Origin: Neospora caninum Liverpool
Taxonomy: Eukaryota; Apicomplexa; Conoidasida; Eucoccidiorida; Sarcocystidae
Reading direction: 5' to 3'
NCBI RefSeq assembly: GCF_000208865.1
Contig: NC_018395.1
Location: forward strand, 3,255,920 to 3,319,919
DNA length: 64,000 nucleotides
Shown here: one piece after another, positions 1-11,800 of the stretch
Numbering within the stretch: the stretch's first letter is position 1
Layout of the letters: every line of letters starts with the position of its first letter
The notes under the pieces: model-generated
What the model was told of the DNA's origin: nothing
What the model saw: the letters and a program-made list of their open reading frames with translations, nothing else
Databases searched by the model: none
Position numbers and translations under genes: made by a program

Positions 1-114
1 GGACCTAAAGAGATATCTACGGATGCCGCGACAGCGCGGGAGCGTGCAGGTTTCTGTCGTCGCGTCAGACTGAATCGGCGCGTTCTGCTTGTCTCTCGTT
101 TGCCTTTTTCCCAG

Positions 115-2979
115 GTCGATGAGAAAGCCCTGAGAGAAGGATTTGCTTTCGACGGCTCCTCCATCCGCCTGTTCGCCACAGTTGCGTGCTCCGACATGTC
201 CATGATTCCTGGTGCGTCTCGCTGGTTTTACGTGTCCCCTCTTTCTCGTGGCTGCTGCCCACGAACCCCCGCCTTTCCTTTTTGTCTCTTTCCGCTTTGC
301 TGCCTCTGGGCATCGTTCGCGGTCGTTTGCTTCCTCTTCCTTCTCCGTCTCTGTTCTCGTCTCGATCGACAGCTGTCCCGCGCCTCTTCTCTGTAGCGCG
401 TGCCGTTTCGTCTCTGGCATCTCTCGCCTTCTCTCGCGTCTCCACGACTGTCCCTCTTGTTCGTTTCTGCTCCCCCTCGGCGAGTCTCGCACCCATCTCG
501 CGCACGTGATTGAATCCACCGCTGTCTTCTTCTGTCCCCGCCTTCTCACGTTCTGTTCTCGCGGGCTTTCCGACCTTCTTCAACTTTTCGACGTTTCCCC
601 ACTCCGCCTCTCTGTTCTTTCCCTGTCTCCATCTTTGCGTTCTCCTGCTTCTATGCCTCTGGTGACGCTGCTCTTCCTCGCCGATCTCCGCTCCGAAAAG
701 CTGGGTGCCGGCCCTTACGCGTGTCGCCGTCTTTCCTGGTTCTCTTGTCTCGGCTGTTTTTCCTATCAGATCCCAAGACATGCTGGATTGATCCCTTTCA
801 AGACCACAAAGTGATGCACGTCACGTGCGACATCAGCGATCCGAATGGAAAGCCGCTCGAACGGTGCCCGAGGCGCATTGCTCAGCGGTGTGAAGCTTGG
901 GTGACGTCGCTCGGCCTAGCAGATGCGGTACGGCCCCCTTTGCTCCTCGGCTCTCTTTTCCCCCGTCCCTCGCGACTTCCTTTCTTTCACCAGAACAGAT
1001 GTTGATATCGATACACACTCTCTCTCTGGCGGACACAGAATCATAGAATTCTGTTTTACTCGTAAATCACAAAGAGCGAACAAGTGTCGTGCGGGTGTCG
1101 CGCAAGCGCCTACGCATGCGTTGTCCGTGGGGGTGGTGGACGGCGTTTTTGACGCTCACGTTTGCGTCACGGGACTTTCGTCAACGCACCTGACGAAGAC
1201 AGATCTGCAAGTGAGAGGGGCGCGGGCGGGGATTCAGTGTCTGGACAGAAGAGGAAGGCGCGTCTCGGTGCTGCGCAGGCTGGGCGGAGTCTCGCGGTAT
1301 GTACCGATCTCTCTGGCGGACTCGGACACGAGCTGCACGATACTCGAAGCTCGAAGCTGAAGAGACATGTGACCAGTGGTGCACTGATTCGCCTCCCGGA
1401 ACGCTTGTCTTTGTCGGGTTGTGGTGGGACTCCGCGTGCGCCTTTTGTTCTCTCTCCACAGGTGTACATTGGTCCGGAAGCGGAATTCTTTATTCTCGAC
1501 GACGTCCAGTACACTTGCTCCCCTAACAAAATCAGCTACGAAATCGACTGCGAAGAAGGCACCTGGAACAGCGGCGGTGAGTGTTTTTCGCGGCATCTCG
1601 CCCGGCCCTGTTAGTGCGCGGCGACGTCCACACACACGCACCGGGCCGCTTATTTCGCGCGTCTCGCTGTATTGACGCGCACGCCTCGACCTCGCGAATT
1701 GCGAGGCTGCAAAGAACGCAAAGAGTAACAGCGCCTTGCCTTTCCCCGTAGCACGCAACCATTGTAGGAGAAGCCGGCGAGGCTTGTCGCCACCGTGGCC
1801 TTGGGAACGGTCACGGTTCCCTCCCTTGGAGACTTTCTGCGGAACTCGCGTCACCGTCTGTTACCCCCAAACACATATCCCCTGTATTAACGGCGAGAGA
1901 AAACTACTGCTCAGATGTTGTATGATCAGTACCGTCGTACTGGGAGTGATACCCTCTGAGGCAGGACTATAAGCGTTTTCTGAGAGCTTGCACTGTGAAG
2001 AAGTTGCGTTGGGATCAGAAGGCCTTTTTGTGTTGCATGTGCATGGCCGATGTGGCCAGGGGAGGTTGTGAACGTGCACTTCGGTTTTTCGCTGGGGGAG
2101 TGTCTGGCCCGTGTGGCCTGGATGTGCCTGATTTTCTCGCCCCTGCGCGCGTGTCCGCGTCGAGCCGCCTGGGAACCGTTTTCTCGTTTCTTTCTGTCGG
2201 CGGTTTCCTGCGCAGCTACGCTGACGGCCCCCGCCGGCTACCGGAACCTCGGGCACCGCATGCCCCACAAGAAGTGGTACTTTCCGGTGTCGCCGATCGA
2301 CAAGCACGCGAATCTGAGGACGGAGATGCTGCTGACGATGGGCGACTTGGGTTTGCCGATTGAAAAACACCACCACGAGGTCGGATGCTGCCAACATGAG
2401 TTGGGGTTCACGTTCCGCACCCTTGTGGACGCCGCCGACCTGATGATGGTGTACAAGTACGTGGTGAAGAATGTCGCGCAGAAGGCGGGGAAGACTGCCA
2501 CGTTCATGCCGAAGCCGATGGCGGGCGACTGCGGTTCCGGCATGCACAGCCATCAATCCCTGTGGAAGAACGGGACGAATCTGTTCTTCGACGCCAAGGG
2601 CAGTTACATGAAACTGTCCCAGCTCGCCATGTGGTACATCGGCGGCCTCTTGAAGCACGCACATGCAGTCCTCGCCTTCTCGAACTCGACGACAAACTCG
2701 TACAAGCGCCTCGTGCCCGGATACGAGGCTCCAACCAAACTGACCTACTCCAAGGTACGGCGAACGGGAAACACCAGATTGCTCCGTGTCGCGGAGCGAA
2801 CCTGACAGGAGGAGTCTTCTTTCGGGAACAGCGAGACTGTGGGAACCAACGAGGGTGCACGGAGTATAAGGCGAGGCCTCAGTTCGTTCCGATCTGCGCG
2901 TTTCGTCTGCATCTTCGTCCAAATTGGCATGTCGACTTTATAGTGTATCTCGCCTTACACTTGGAGCCCATCCACGATA

Positions 2980-3013
<34 letters not shown>

Positions 3014-3915
3014 TGAAATGGTGCTCGGACCTCGAGTCTTTCCGTGGCTCTGCCTGTGTGTTTTAGGGCAATCGCAGCGCTGCGATTCGCATTCCTCTCT
3101 GCGACGGAGACAACCCGAAAGCGAAGCGCCTGGAATTCCGGTGCCCCGACGCTGCAGGCTGCCCTTACCTTTGCTTCGCGGCCATGGTCATGGCTGGCGT
3201 CGACGGAATCCGCAACAAAATCGACCCGCCTCCTCCTGCAGACTGCGACGCTGCCGAGGTGGACTCCCCTCTTGTTCGCAGCACACCGTCCTCGTTGAGC
3301 GAGGTGCTAGATGCCTTGGAAACCGACCACGACTTCCTGCTCGAAGGCGGAGTCTTCACCAGGGTAAGAGCCGCTTCAGCTTCTGAAAGACACTGGGCGT
3401 GCGGCCGTTGAACACAAAGCAGCATTCATACCTATCTACTCCTATATCTATCTATGTGTATCTATCGGTCTATCTACGAGGGGTTTGCGGAGTCAGCACA
3501 CGTGCCGCTGAGTTTTCTGCTCGCCTTCATGGCTGTATCTGGATTTATGCACGTCTCTATGAGTTTGCGTAGGTCCCACGGGGTCTGGATTCGCTTCATC
3601 ATGTCCAAAGATATCGATTCGTGCGCGTTCTTCCAGGGGGTGTCGAGTCGAATGATTTTACGTCAATCATGCATTCTGGCAATGCGGTTTGGATGCAACG
3701 AGCGGGGGATGTTCTTTCGCACGTAGAAACGAAACGAGACACTCTTTGTCGCTGGAAGCGCCGAGGGTGTGAAGATGTTTTGACGATTGCATCGTTTTCT
3801 TTCGTTTCTTTTCCAGGACTTTATTCACGCCTACATCGAGATGAAGCGTGCCGAAGTCGCAGCCGTGCAGCTCACACCACACCCGCGGGAGTACGAGCTC
3901 TACTACCATTGCTAG
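115..3915 (+). CDS. Glutamine synthetase, type I (GSI), 5'-partial, 6 exons in window
   Basis: ATP-dependent synthesis of glutamine from glutamate and ammonia. Exons read as 115-211, 770-927, 1462-1576, 2216-2754, 3067-3363 and 3817-3915 (stop TAG). All five junctions have GT/AG ends and compatible phase, giving 434 residues. Since GSI proteins are usually about 440-470 aa, only a short N-terminal part is off the left edge. Family motifs seen: FDGSSI at the start, YIGPEAEFF (metal-binding Glu), KHHHEVG, a NGSGMH-type block (here [11 protein letters not shown]), [13 protein letters not shown], and NRSAAIRIP across the exon 4/5 junction. The adenylylation-loop consensus (NLYDLP) is replaced by [10 protein letters not shown], so the usual target Tyr is missing. 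This is a bacterial-type GS, but six spliced exons make it a resident nuclear gene. It is tail-to-tail with the dynein gene. Function is confident; compartment is not visible because the N-terminus is missing. Confidence 0.95.
2983..3012. repeat. (TA)n microsatellite in glutamine synthetase intron
   Basis: About 15 uninterrupted TA units lie in the intron between the exons ending at 2754 and starting at 3067. Confidence 0.95.
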
Positions 3916-5102
3916 AGGAGGCGCTGGCGCACTCTGTTCTCGGCTTTTCGTATCTTTTTGAGAAGCGAAACCGAGAGTATGAAGAAGAGACTCTACTGTC
4001 CCGTTACGTGGCGCTGTGTCGCCCCCGTACCGGTGGTGTGTAGATACGAATACACAGACCACACCCTGATTCCCAGGGTGGGGCGTCGACAAGTGTATAT
4101 GTGTAAGCCTCTGTAGCTGTAGGTTCTTCTACGTCTCCGTCTGTAGACTTAACACAGTGTACAGAGAGGATCTGAATCGTTACACAGGTATGTATGTGTC
4201 GCTTGATCGGTCTTTCTGTCTTCTGCATGCATGTGTTACGTTTTTCTGTAGACGCGGATGCGTCTACGGATTCGTCTGCAGCTCTAGATGTACGCGTGCG
4301 TTTGGGTTTCGGTCGATACGGATGCATGCGCGTCCGCGCTTCTGCGGATGTGGACGACTCTCTGTGTTCAGCTGGAATGGGGGGGAGTCGATGTGGAGGG
4401 AACGGAGTTTGCATGTTCCTAGCGCCGCGGCGGTTCCAACCAGCAGTGTGTCCTTCCTTCAGCTGCGGTTTGCGTTCTCGCTCTTATGGGGCTGTGGCTA
4501 GTTGTCGGAAGCTCGAATGCAGCTGATTTTCTTTGAGCCGGCGAGGAAAAGAACGCCGCAGAATCTCAGATCATATGACGTAGCCCCCGACCTCGTTTTT
4601 TTCTTTTTTTTCGACCGGAACACGGCAAGAAGCGGAGGAGACTCCCAAGCTGCGCCGCACTCTTCTCCGCGGGATGCGCGTGGCGCCTCTCCACCAGAGT
4701 GAACGCGTGGTGACAGGTCGCCAACGCGGGCGAGTGCGTGAGGGTTCTTTCACGTGGGAAGTGAAATGGAGCTGCCGGGAAGGTTCGCTGCCCGGGGAGA
4801 CACCACACTGAGATTCCCCGTTCACTTCGCCAACTCGCGGTCCCGCTAGAATCGCTACGACGAGAGTGGGCTTTGTGGTTTTTGTTTTGTCAGAGTTGTA
4901 TTTGACAGTGACACCAACTGCAATGTGGAGAGGCCTCTGTGTAGCAACCAAATACGCAGGTGTCGCTTCGTTCCTTTGTACTTGATCTTCTTCGACGGAA
5001 AAGACATTGCCGCACTCGCCGTGCACGTTCTTCACAGACGCACGCAGAAAGATTCGCAGGGCCCGCCGGACACGTGACACATATAAGGAAAAACACCCGC
5101 GT

Positions 5103-5141
<39 letters not shown>

Positions 5142-6196
5142 ACGCAAGTATTTATTTATGCATTTCGAGTTTTTTGTTCTGATAGTCATATGGAACGATT
5201 TACAGAGGAACACGTGTCGTCTGTCGAGCAGTCCATGTGTTTATCACTGTCGGAATAAGATGTCGATACGCATAGGAACAAAGTCGGCTGTGAGATAACA
5301 CGCGCGAGGAAGCACACACGTGCTTAGATATATATATATATATATATACACGTTTTGTGTGCATTTTATGTTTTCGATTTGCTGTTTCTGTGGCGACGCC
5401 TGCTGGGCCAGAACGTGACTAGCTGGGGCGTGGCGGTGGTAACGAAGGGGAGTGTGATGCGAATCCGTAAGCCTTTTGGTTTGACAATCTGTGAATCCTG
5501 AAGAGTCAGGGACTAGAAGAGAAGCAGAAAAACTCTGGCGTTTGTGCCCAACCAGCGGGGACGAACGTGTGTGGGCGAGAGTGTCGCGACGCCTCCCCAC
5601 GAAAAAATCGTGTAGGAAGCACAACAGCGTGGGTGTGCGAGAAAAGGATGCCACTACACTTTTGGAAGCTCGACAGGGAGAAAACGAACGGGAAAACGCA
5701 ACAAAATGTGTTACATGCCTCGAGAAAAGCTGGGATGGAGAGTGAGCACAGCACTCTGGAAAGCGAAAAGTAGGGAGGCAGGCGAAATTCGGAGACTTGG
5801 CACTGTGAGTGTGCGAGGTAGGAACAGAGGCTGCTGTCATTTCGGGTAAAGAGAAAGACACAGCACAACCAAGATTGCGTGTGTTCCACTGGAAGAGACA
5901 TTGAGGAGCGGCGTTTCCTGAACAGTACCGGAGCAACGCAGGGAAAACCACCGTGAGAACATCGACTACTCCGAATGAAAGATGAGCATGCAGTTCTGTC
6001 GAAATTCACAGTATTCCGATCTTGAAGTCGACAAGTGAACGCCTTGGTACAACCGAGCAACGCAAGAGCAAGGCGAGTGCCTATCGCCAAACATATTTCT
6101 GTTTGAATCTACACGTAAGCACATTCGCGTTTGCGAAAACACAGGTGTATATGTATATATATATAGAGAGAGAGAGAGATACCGTATTTTTGGGGT
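3916..6196. other. Convergent intergenic region, 3' ends of glutamine synthetase and dynein
   Basis: This 2.3 kb sits between the TAG of glutamine synthetase (+) and the stop codon of the dynein heavy chain (-), so it should hold both 3' UTRs. I see two (TA)n tracts, a mixed (TA)/(GA) stretch at about 6150-6180 and a short poly-T at about 4598-4612. Open frames here (for example 5506-6090 and 5244-5951 on -) show no recognisable domain and read like chance frames. No RNA gene was recognised. Confidence 0.7.
5106..5349. repeat. Two (TA)n microsatellites, 5106-5137 and 5328-5349
   Basis: Pure TA runs of about 16 and 11 units separated by about 190 bp of ordinary sequence, in the convergent intergenic region. 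Confidence 0.9.
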
Positions 6197-8288
6197 TTAT
6201 GTGCTCAACTGCAGCAAAAGGGCGACACCTCGCTTTGCCCAGTAAGCGGCTGAACTTTGTTGAGGATTGATGGGAAGTCGAACGGTTAGCACGTAGTTTG
6301 TCGAGTGCCCTGAGCAACGCATCAAACAAGAGGCGAAATACTCAAATTGTTCGCTGATCGTTCGAGTGCCATGTCCCGTTGCATGTTCGTATTTTCGTAT
6401 ACAACCTGCATGCACAGAAATGCGTTTTGGGCGACTTTCCGGTTTGCCAGCGACGTCGAACGTCGGAAGCGGCATGAGGATTGTCTCCCACGTCAGACGG
6501 CGATTCACCTGGAAAGGGCTATACACGTACCTCTGGGTAGGTACACATCAATAGTCACATGTAGATGCACATGCGCGTTGTGCTGTCATATACGTGCGCG
6601 CGTATCGCCATGCACACATACCAAATGTGGATGTGTTTCGAACGATCTACTAAGAGCGTTTCACACTGCCCTATTTCTGTCGCTATGCATCTCTATATCC
6701 TGACGAACGAGTTGGAGTTAGGCTTCCAGCAGTAATCGACTGCTGCGTAGGGACCGTCGCTGCAGCATACACTGTCGAAACCGGCTCAGTAAAATGAAGC
6801 GTTTCTTGCGGCCTCACCCGTAGTCGACAATGTTCCTGCGCGTGCAGCTGTTTTATAGACGGGGCATTCGTAGATATCCTGACACTTTCTCGGCCGAGAC
6901 GCCTCGCACGGCTCGATCCAAATCATGGGCATCTCGCAGAAGAGAATACCCGGATGAGCTTCGGCGACTACCTGCAGGTGAGAAGGAGAAACCGAGATCA
7001 AGCAGAAGGCAGAACACAGAGGGAGGGAAACTGTGGAGAGACGTTTCAAGACAGCCGCCAGCCAACGTGAACGAGGCAGCAATCATTCAGAGCGCGGGTT
7101 GAGGGTACGGGGGCCAGTAATCGAAAACGAAAGGGAATCAGATGTACCGTCCGGATTCTGCATCCCCTCTCCCACGGTTGAAAGCAAACTGCATAGGCAC
7201 CTTGTTCTCTGCTTCCGCCTGCGTTGCATCTCTCCCGTCTTTCTTCCAGGGAGCTCCGCCTTGCGGCCTGCTTTTTAAATGCACTTAACATGATGGTCAT
7301 GGAAAGCACAATAGAACTTGGATCCGGTAAACAAAGTCATTCAAGATCTAAACCAGTAGTCCAACTCGTAGTATATACTCCCCAGAAAAAGCTTTCATGT
7401 CTCTGGATTTCGCCGTCTCGCTCGCCTCACTGTTTCTTCGTCGTCCCATCGTGCGCCTTCCAAATACAATCCGTAAACGTAACACCCTGTCGAAGGCGCC
7501 TGTCGCGTGTCCTCGGATTTTGTCGAGGGTGGAAGCACTTCAAAATCGAGGGAAACCTCGTCGATCGGCACGTGCGCGTGCCTGGAGAAACGCTGAAGGA
7601 TTGCCGTCAGAAAGGACTGCGTGAAGAAAAACGCGGGCAACCAGAACGACGTGGGAGGGCCTTCGTCAATCCAGCGCCGAAAAAACTGCGCACGCTGGAT
7701 TAGGTCTTTTATCCAGGAACTCAACGGCTTCATCGAAGGATAGGCGAAACGTGAAAACACGCCTGGAACCCGATTATCCGACAAACTGTTGCCCATGTCT
7801 TCGAGCTCTGGAGTCAGGAGAACGAGGCCTTTTTCTGCATCCTGAGAGAAGAGACGAGCAAAAGAGAAGGAGTGCCGGAGGCGCCCTTGGAGATAACGAC
7901 ACAGCTAAGTTGCACACAGACACCGCCACGCACATTCACGGACAGACACAAGCAAACGGCGAAGTCACCTGGATATACCAAACACACACTCAACTCGCTA
8001 ATCAACAGATTCACTTACTTATACGCCCCGAGCACACAGAGTTGCAGGCTGCCACATGGACGACACGAAACGGGCTGCATTAGGCGCTTCTCCTCTCCCC
8101 TCTGGATATGCCTCAGATTTCTCCACGCGTCAAATACGGATTTCAGTTGCTAGCCATCTAAACATATGCATGCACTCCAGGAAACCGGCATACTCACACC
8201 TGCCTAGCAGAGGAATCGTCCAACTCCCCATCTGTCTTCATCTATGTACAACCGCTTATAGGCTTATACGGAGAGATATGGGTATATA

Positions 8289-8333
<45 letters not shown>

Positions 8334-8824
8334 AAGTACATGGATATTCCGGCAGGATAATCGAGGCTGCCAACTGTTTTTCGTATTCGTGGTTTTCTGT
8401 TTGCACGCTTTTGTGCCCACGGGGACCTGGACCTGCGTTACCTGCAACGCTTTCAAGTGTGTCTTTATAACTGTTAGAAGTCGATTGTATCGACTAAGTT
8501 CCTGAATAAGCACTGTATTGAAGATCTCCTCATATCGAATTGGATATTTCTGCTCAACAGCAGCAATATCAAAGATATCCGGCAATTGATCCTGAATCTT
8601 TTGAGCAACCAAAGAGGCACGTGTCGAAGAACTTCCCGATGCCGAATTCCCAGATGCCGTGCGAGGCAGGAGAGACAGAACTGCGTCAAGAATGAAGTTC
8701 GCCTCCGAAATCGCCACGGACATATTTGCATTCATATGGAGTGTGTAAACCTGAGGCAAAGTGCAAGAGAAGAAGAGAAGGCTCCTTGGCACTCAGATGT
8801 CTACAAACAAATTTATATTTACAA

Positions 8825-8862
<38 letters not shown>

Positions 8863-8866
8863 GTAC

Positions 8867-8897
<31 letters not shown>

Positions 8898-11800
8898 CAT
8901 ACATATATCACTTCATCAATAAGTTCGGGCGTGCGTGTGTGTATGCAAATGTGCATAGAGGTAGCGACAGGGAGATGCCCTGAACTCAAAACGCCGTTCA
9001 CGCTCGTGTCACCACAATCGGATTCCTGCATCCATTCACAGGATTGAAGCGAAAGGATACTGTACGAAAAGAGGAACAGGAAATCTTCGCTTCTGTCTAC
9101 CCCTATCTACGCAGATCTGTATTCATTGACATGCCTGTTATACTGGCGCGCAAAACTGGTTCGCGGCCCTTACTTCAGGACTTTCCTCCGTCGGCAATTC
9201 GCGTATGAAGCGTAAATACTCGTCATATGTACACGTTGCGGGAGGCACCATAATTCCCTCCGACGCGCAGAGACAAGAGCCTTCTTGCAGGATCCCTGGA
9301 GTGTAGACGTCGTCGATAAGGTAGTTGATCAGGCGTCTGAGGCACAGAGACCAGACCACGCATCGAAAGGGGAAAAAGCAGCAAGTGGGATGTTGACGTT
9401 CCCACGCACGTCTTCTCACATGGGATGCTTGTCAGCCTTCGAACCGAGGGAAACCCAGAGCTCCGCCCCACAGTGTGTCTCTCTTTCCAGTGCTTACGGA
9501 TTCCATATATACTCCGCCTATGCTCATATTTACAGAGTGAAATGAGGCAGATCGATTCCCTGTATTTACTGCATTTGACTCCGGTTATGGGCTGCAGCCA
9601 ACCAGGTCGTTTTCGATCGAACATACCCACGCGGATCTTCTTGTCCGAAAAAAGATATCCACATGATTTTCTATATGGCCATCATGAGGTACAGGCGTGC
9701 GTACGGTTTCCGTGGACGCCGACGCACGAGCATTCCTATACACGAACTGCTGTGTATGTGCATACGAAAGGAATGCGCCTGCATCTGTTTAGGACTGGAG
9801 TGACATACCCTTATAGGGGAGCAAAAAACCTGACGGAGCCCGTTCGGAGTCTTTACACTGAGATGGATGGAGACGCACCAGATGGATAGTCGAGAAAACG
9901 GAGACGATGGCATTCTCACCTGTCCCAAGGGTCGGTGATTCGTCCTCCGTAGTTCGTTTCCGCTGCAAGGTACTTGAGGGTTTTCCACGGAATCTGATCA
10001 AACGCCCCCACGAAGTGCCTCAGCTGCTGAATGGAAATCTGCATGTCACTGTGCGAGAATTCGTACGGCACGTTCCAACCCAGATGCCCAAACTTCCGTC
10101 TCTCCAGGAGCATCGCGTGAAAAAAACACAGAGCAAAAAGCACATTTTTCCACGCCGCCGGGTTGGGATGGTCCTCCTGACAACACAGGGAAGAGAAAAA
10201 AAGAGGAGAGATGTCGAAGCTATTTAACAGCATAAGAGAGGGTTCATGTGGATCTATATCTGCAGTCGAAAACTCTGGTTTAGGCCGTCATCTATGAATG
10301 CGCACATCTTTTCGTAGAAACACCAGGTAAAACATAAAATGCCTGCATCGCCCTTTGTGATTTCCTCTCTAGCCTTTGCCGTCCTTATGTGCCGATGGAC
10401 ATCCACGGCTGAAGCGGCATACCTACAAACATACCTGAATACATACCGGCATAGACCTGCATATACCTGCATATACCTGCATATATGTGTTACGCTTTCC
10501 CACAGCTGCAACTATCAACAATATGGAGGAAACCAGGCAACGCATGTACCGCTTGAGACGCAGGCGAAAGGCGCTCGTTGATTTCCACAAGGAAAACTGT
10601 AAAGTCTTACGAGGAACGTTTCGTCGAAGCCGAGATACGAGCGCAGCAGGTTCTGGCGAAGACCTCGTGGAGGCTCGTTCGTCACCTTCACGCTATTCTG
10701 AGAATGGCAAGGAGAAGATTGAGATGAAATGCAGGAAAAAAAGCGAGGAAAAACCAGCTGATAAAAAAGGAAGCAAGTGCATCCGCATATCTTTGGACGC
10801 ACACCTGATACAGTGATGAGGGTCCGGTACAGACAGCAGACAGAAAGGACATTGAAACGGCATACCCTTCCCTCCGTCGATATTCCTCTTCTCACCTTTT
10901 TGTACAGGAAGGAGCGGCCGGAAAGTGAGGAGATTGCATAGTCGTGAACCACAAATGTAAAGAGATATGTGTGTCCGTAGAGATGGACAGACCCCCGCAT
11001 CAACGATTGTGTCTGCCTCACCTACTTAAACTATATATACATTTATACATTTATACATATATATATATATATATATAAACATGTATACATATATGTATGT
11101 ATATATACCTTTTTATACATCTATACATATGGCAAGTTAGATGAAGATACATTTGCATGGAAAGCGACGCTCCGCGTGCTTCAGTGTTGGCTCCGTACCA
11201 AGAGCACCGATTCCGGGAAGTGTGGCGAGGGCGCGGATGTAAGGAAGAGACGGAAGTCGGGATGACTGTCTTTCAGAGGCAGATCCTCGACGATGCGTTC
11301 CAGCTGAGGAAGAAAGCTGGCCCCGAGGTGACAGTTCTGAAGAAGAATCCAAGCCCCGGCACTCGTTGCGGTTTCAATGGCTGCACAGAAAACGAGGCGG
11401 GTGGAGCCCGATGCGGAGGCGAAGATGAAGGCCCAGTGCCACGTGCACGCGAGACGCAATCTCGAAGAGAAGGGGAAAGGGAGAGGAAGTGAAAGTCGCC
11501 TGATTGGCGACGAACGTGGAGACTGCAACACGGCGGGAACGAAGAACTCGAGAGCCCTCCGCGTCCGAGTGTGCTTTGAAAGACACAAACTCCACACATG
11601 GAAACGGCAAAACGGGTAAAGACAGAACAGCGAGAGAAACACTACGGCACCCGCGACACCAACCGAGACGAATCTCCTTTTTTCCCCGCTTCGATGTTCC
11701 GTCCTGCCTCGTGATTTCTTTTATCTTACGCTGAGGGTTGGGAGGTTTTTCGCCTCTGCATTTGCATTTAACTGTCTCTCCCCTTAACCCCTCGTTGGGG

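Noticed and set aside
1861..2922. 353-codon frame on - across glutamine synthetase
   Set aside because: It is antisense to the conserved GS exon 2216-2754 and owes its length to that exon's codon composition; the sense strand has clear GSI motifs.
115..3915. Bacterial contamination or very recent transfer of a type I glutamine synthetase
   Set aside because: The gene has at least five spliceosomal introns with local splice signals and an intronic TA tract like its neighbours, so it is a resident nuclear gene.
5506..6090. 194-codon frame on - downstream of the dynein stop codon
   Set aside because: It is in the inferred dynein 3' UTR, Cys/Ser/Phe-rich with no family resemblance, and ends in ordinary intergenic sequence.
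10254..10400. Extra dynein micro-exon (frame containing FYEKMCAF)
   Set aside because: The exon 10697-10611 has a good GTAAGA donor that joins in phase to the acceptor at 10177, and the junction matches family spacing without it.
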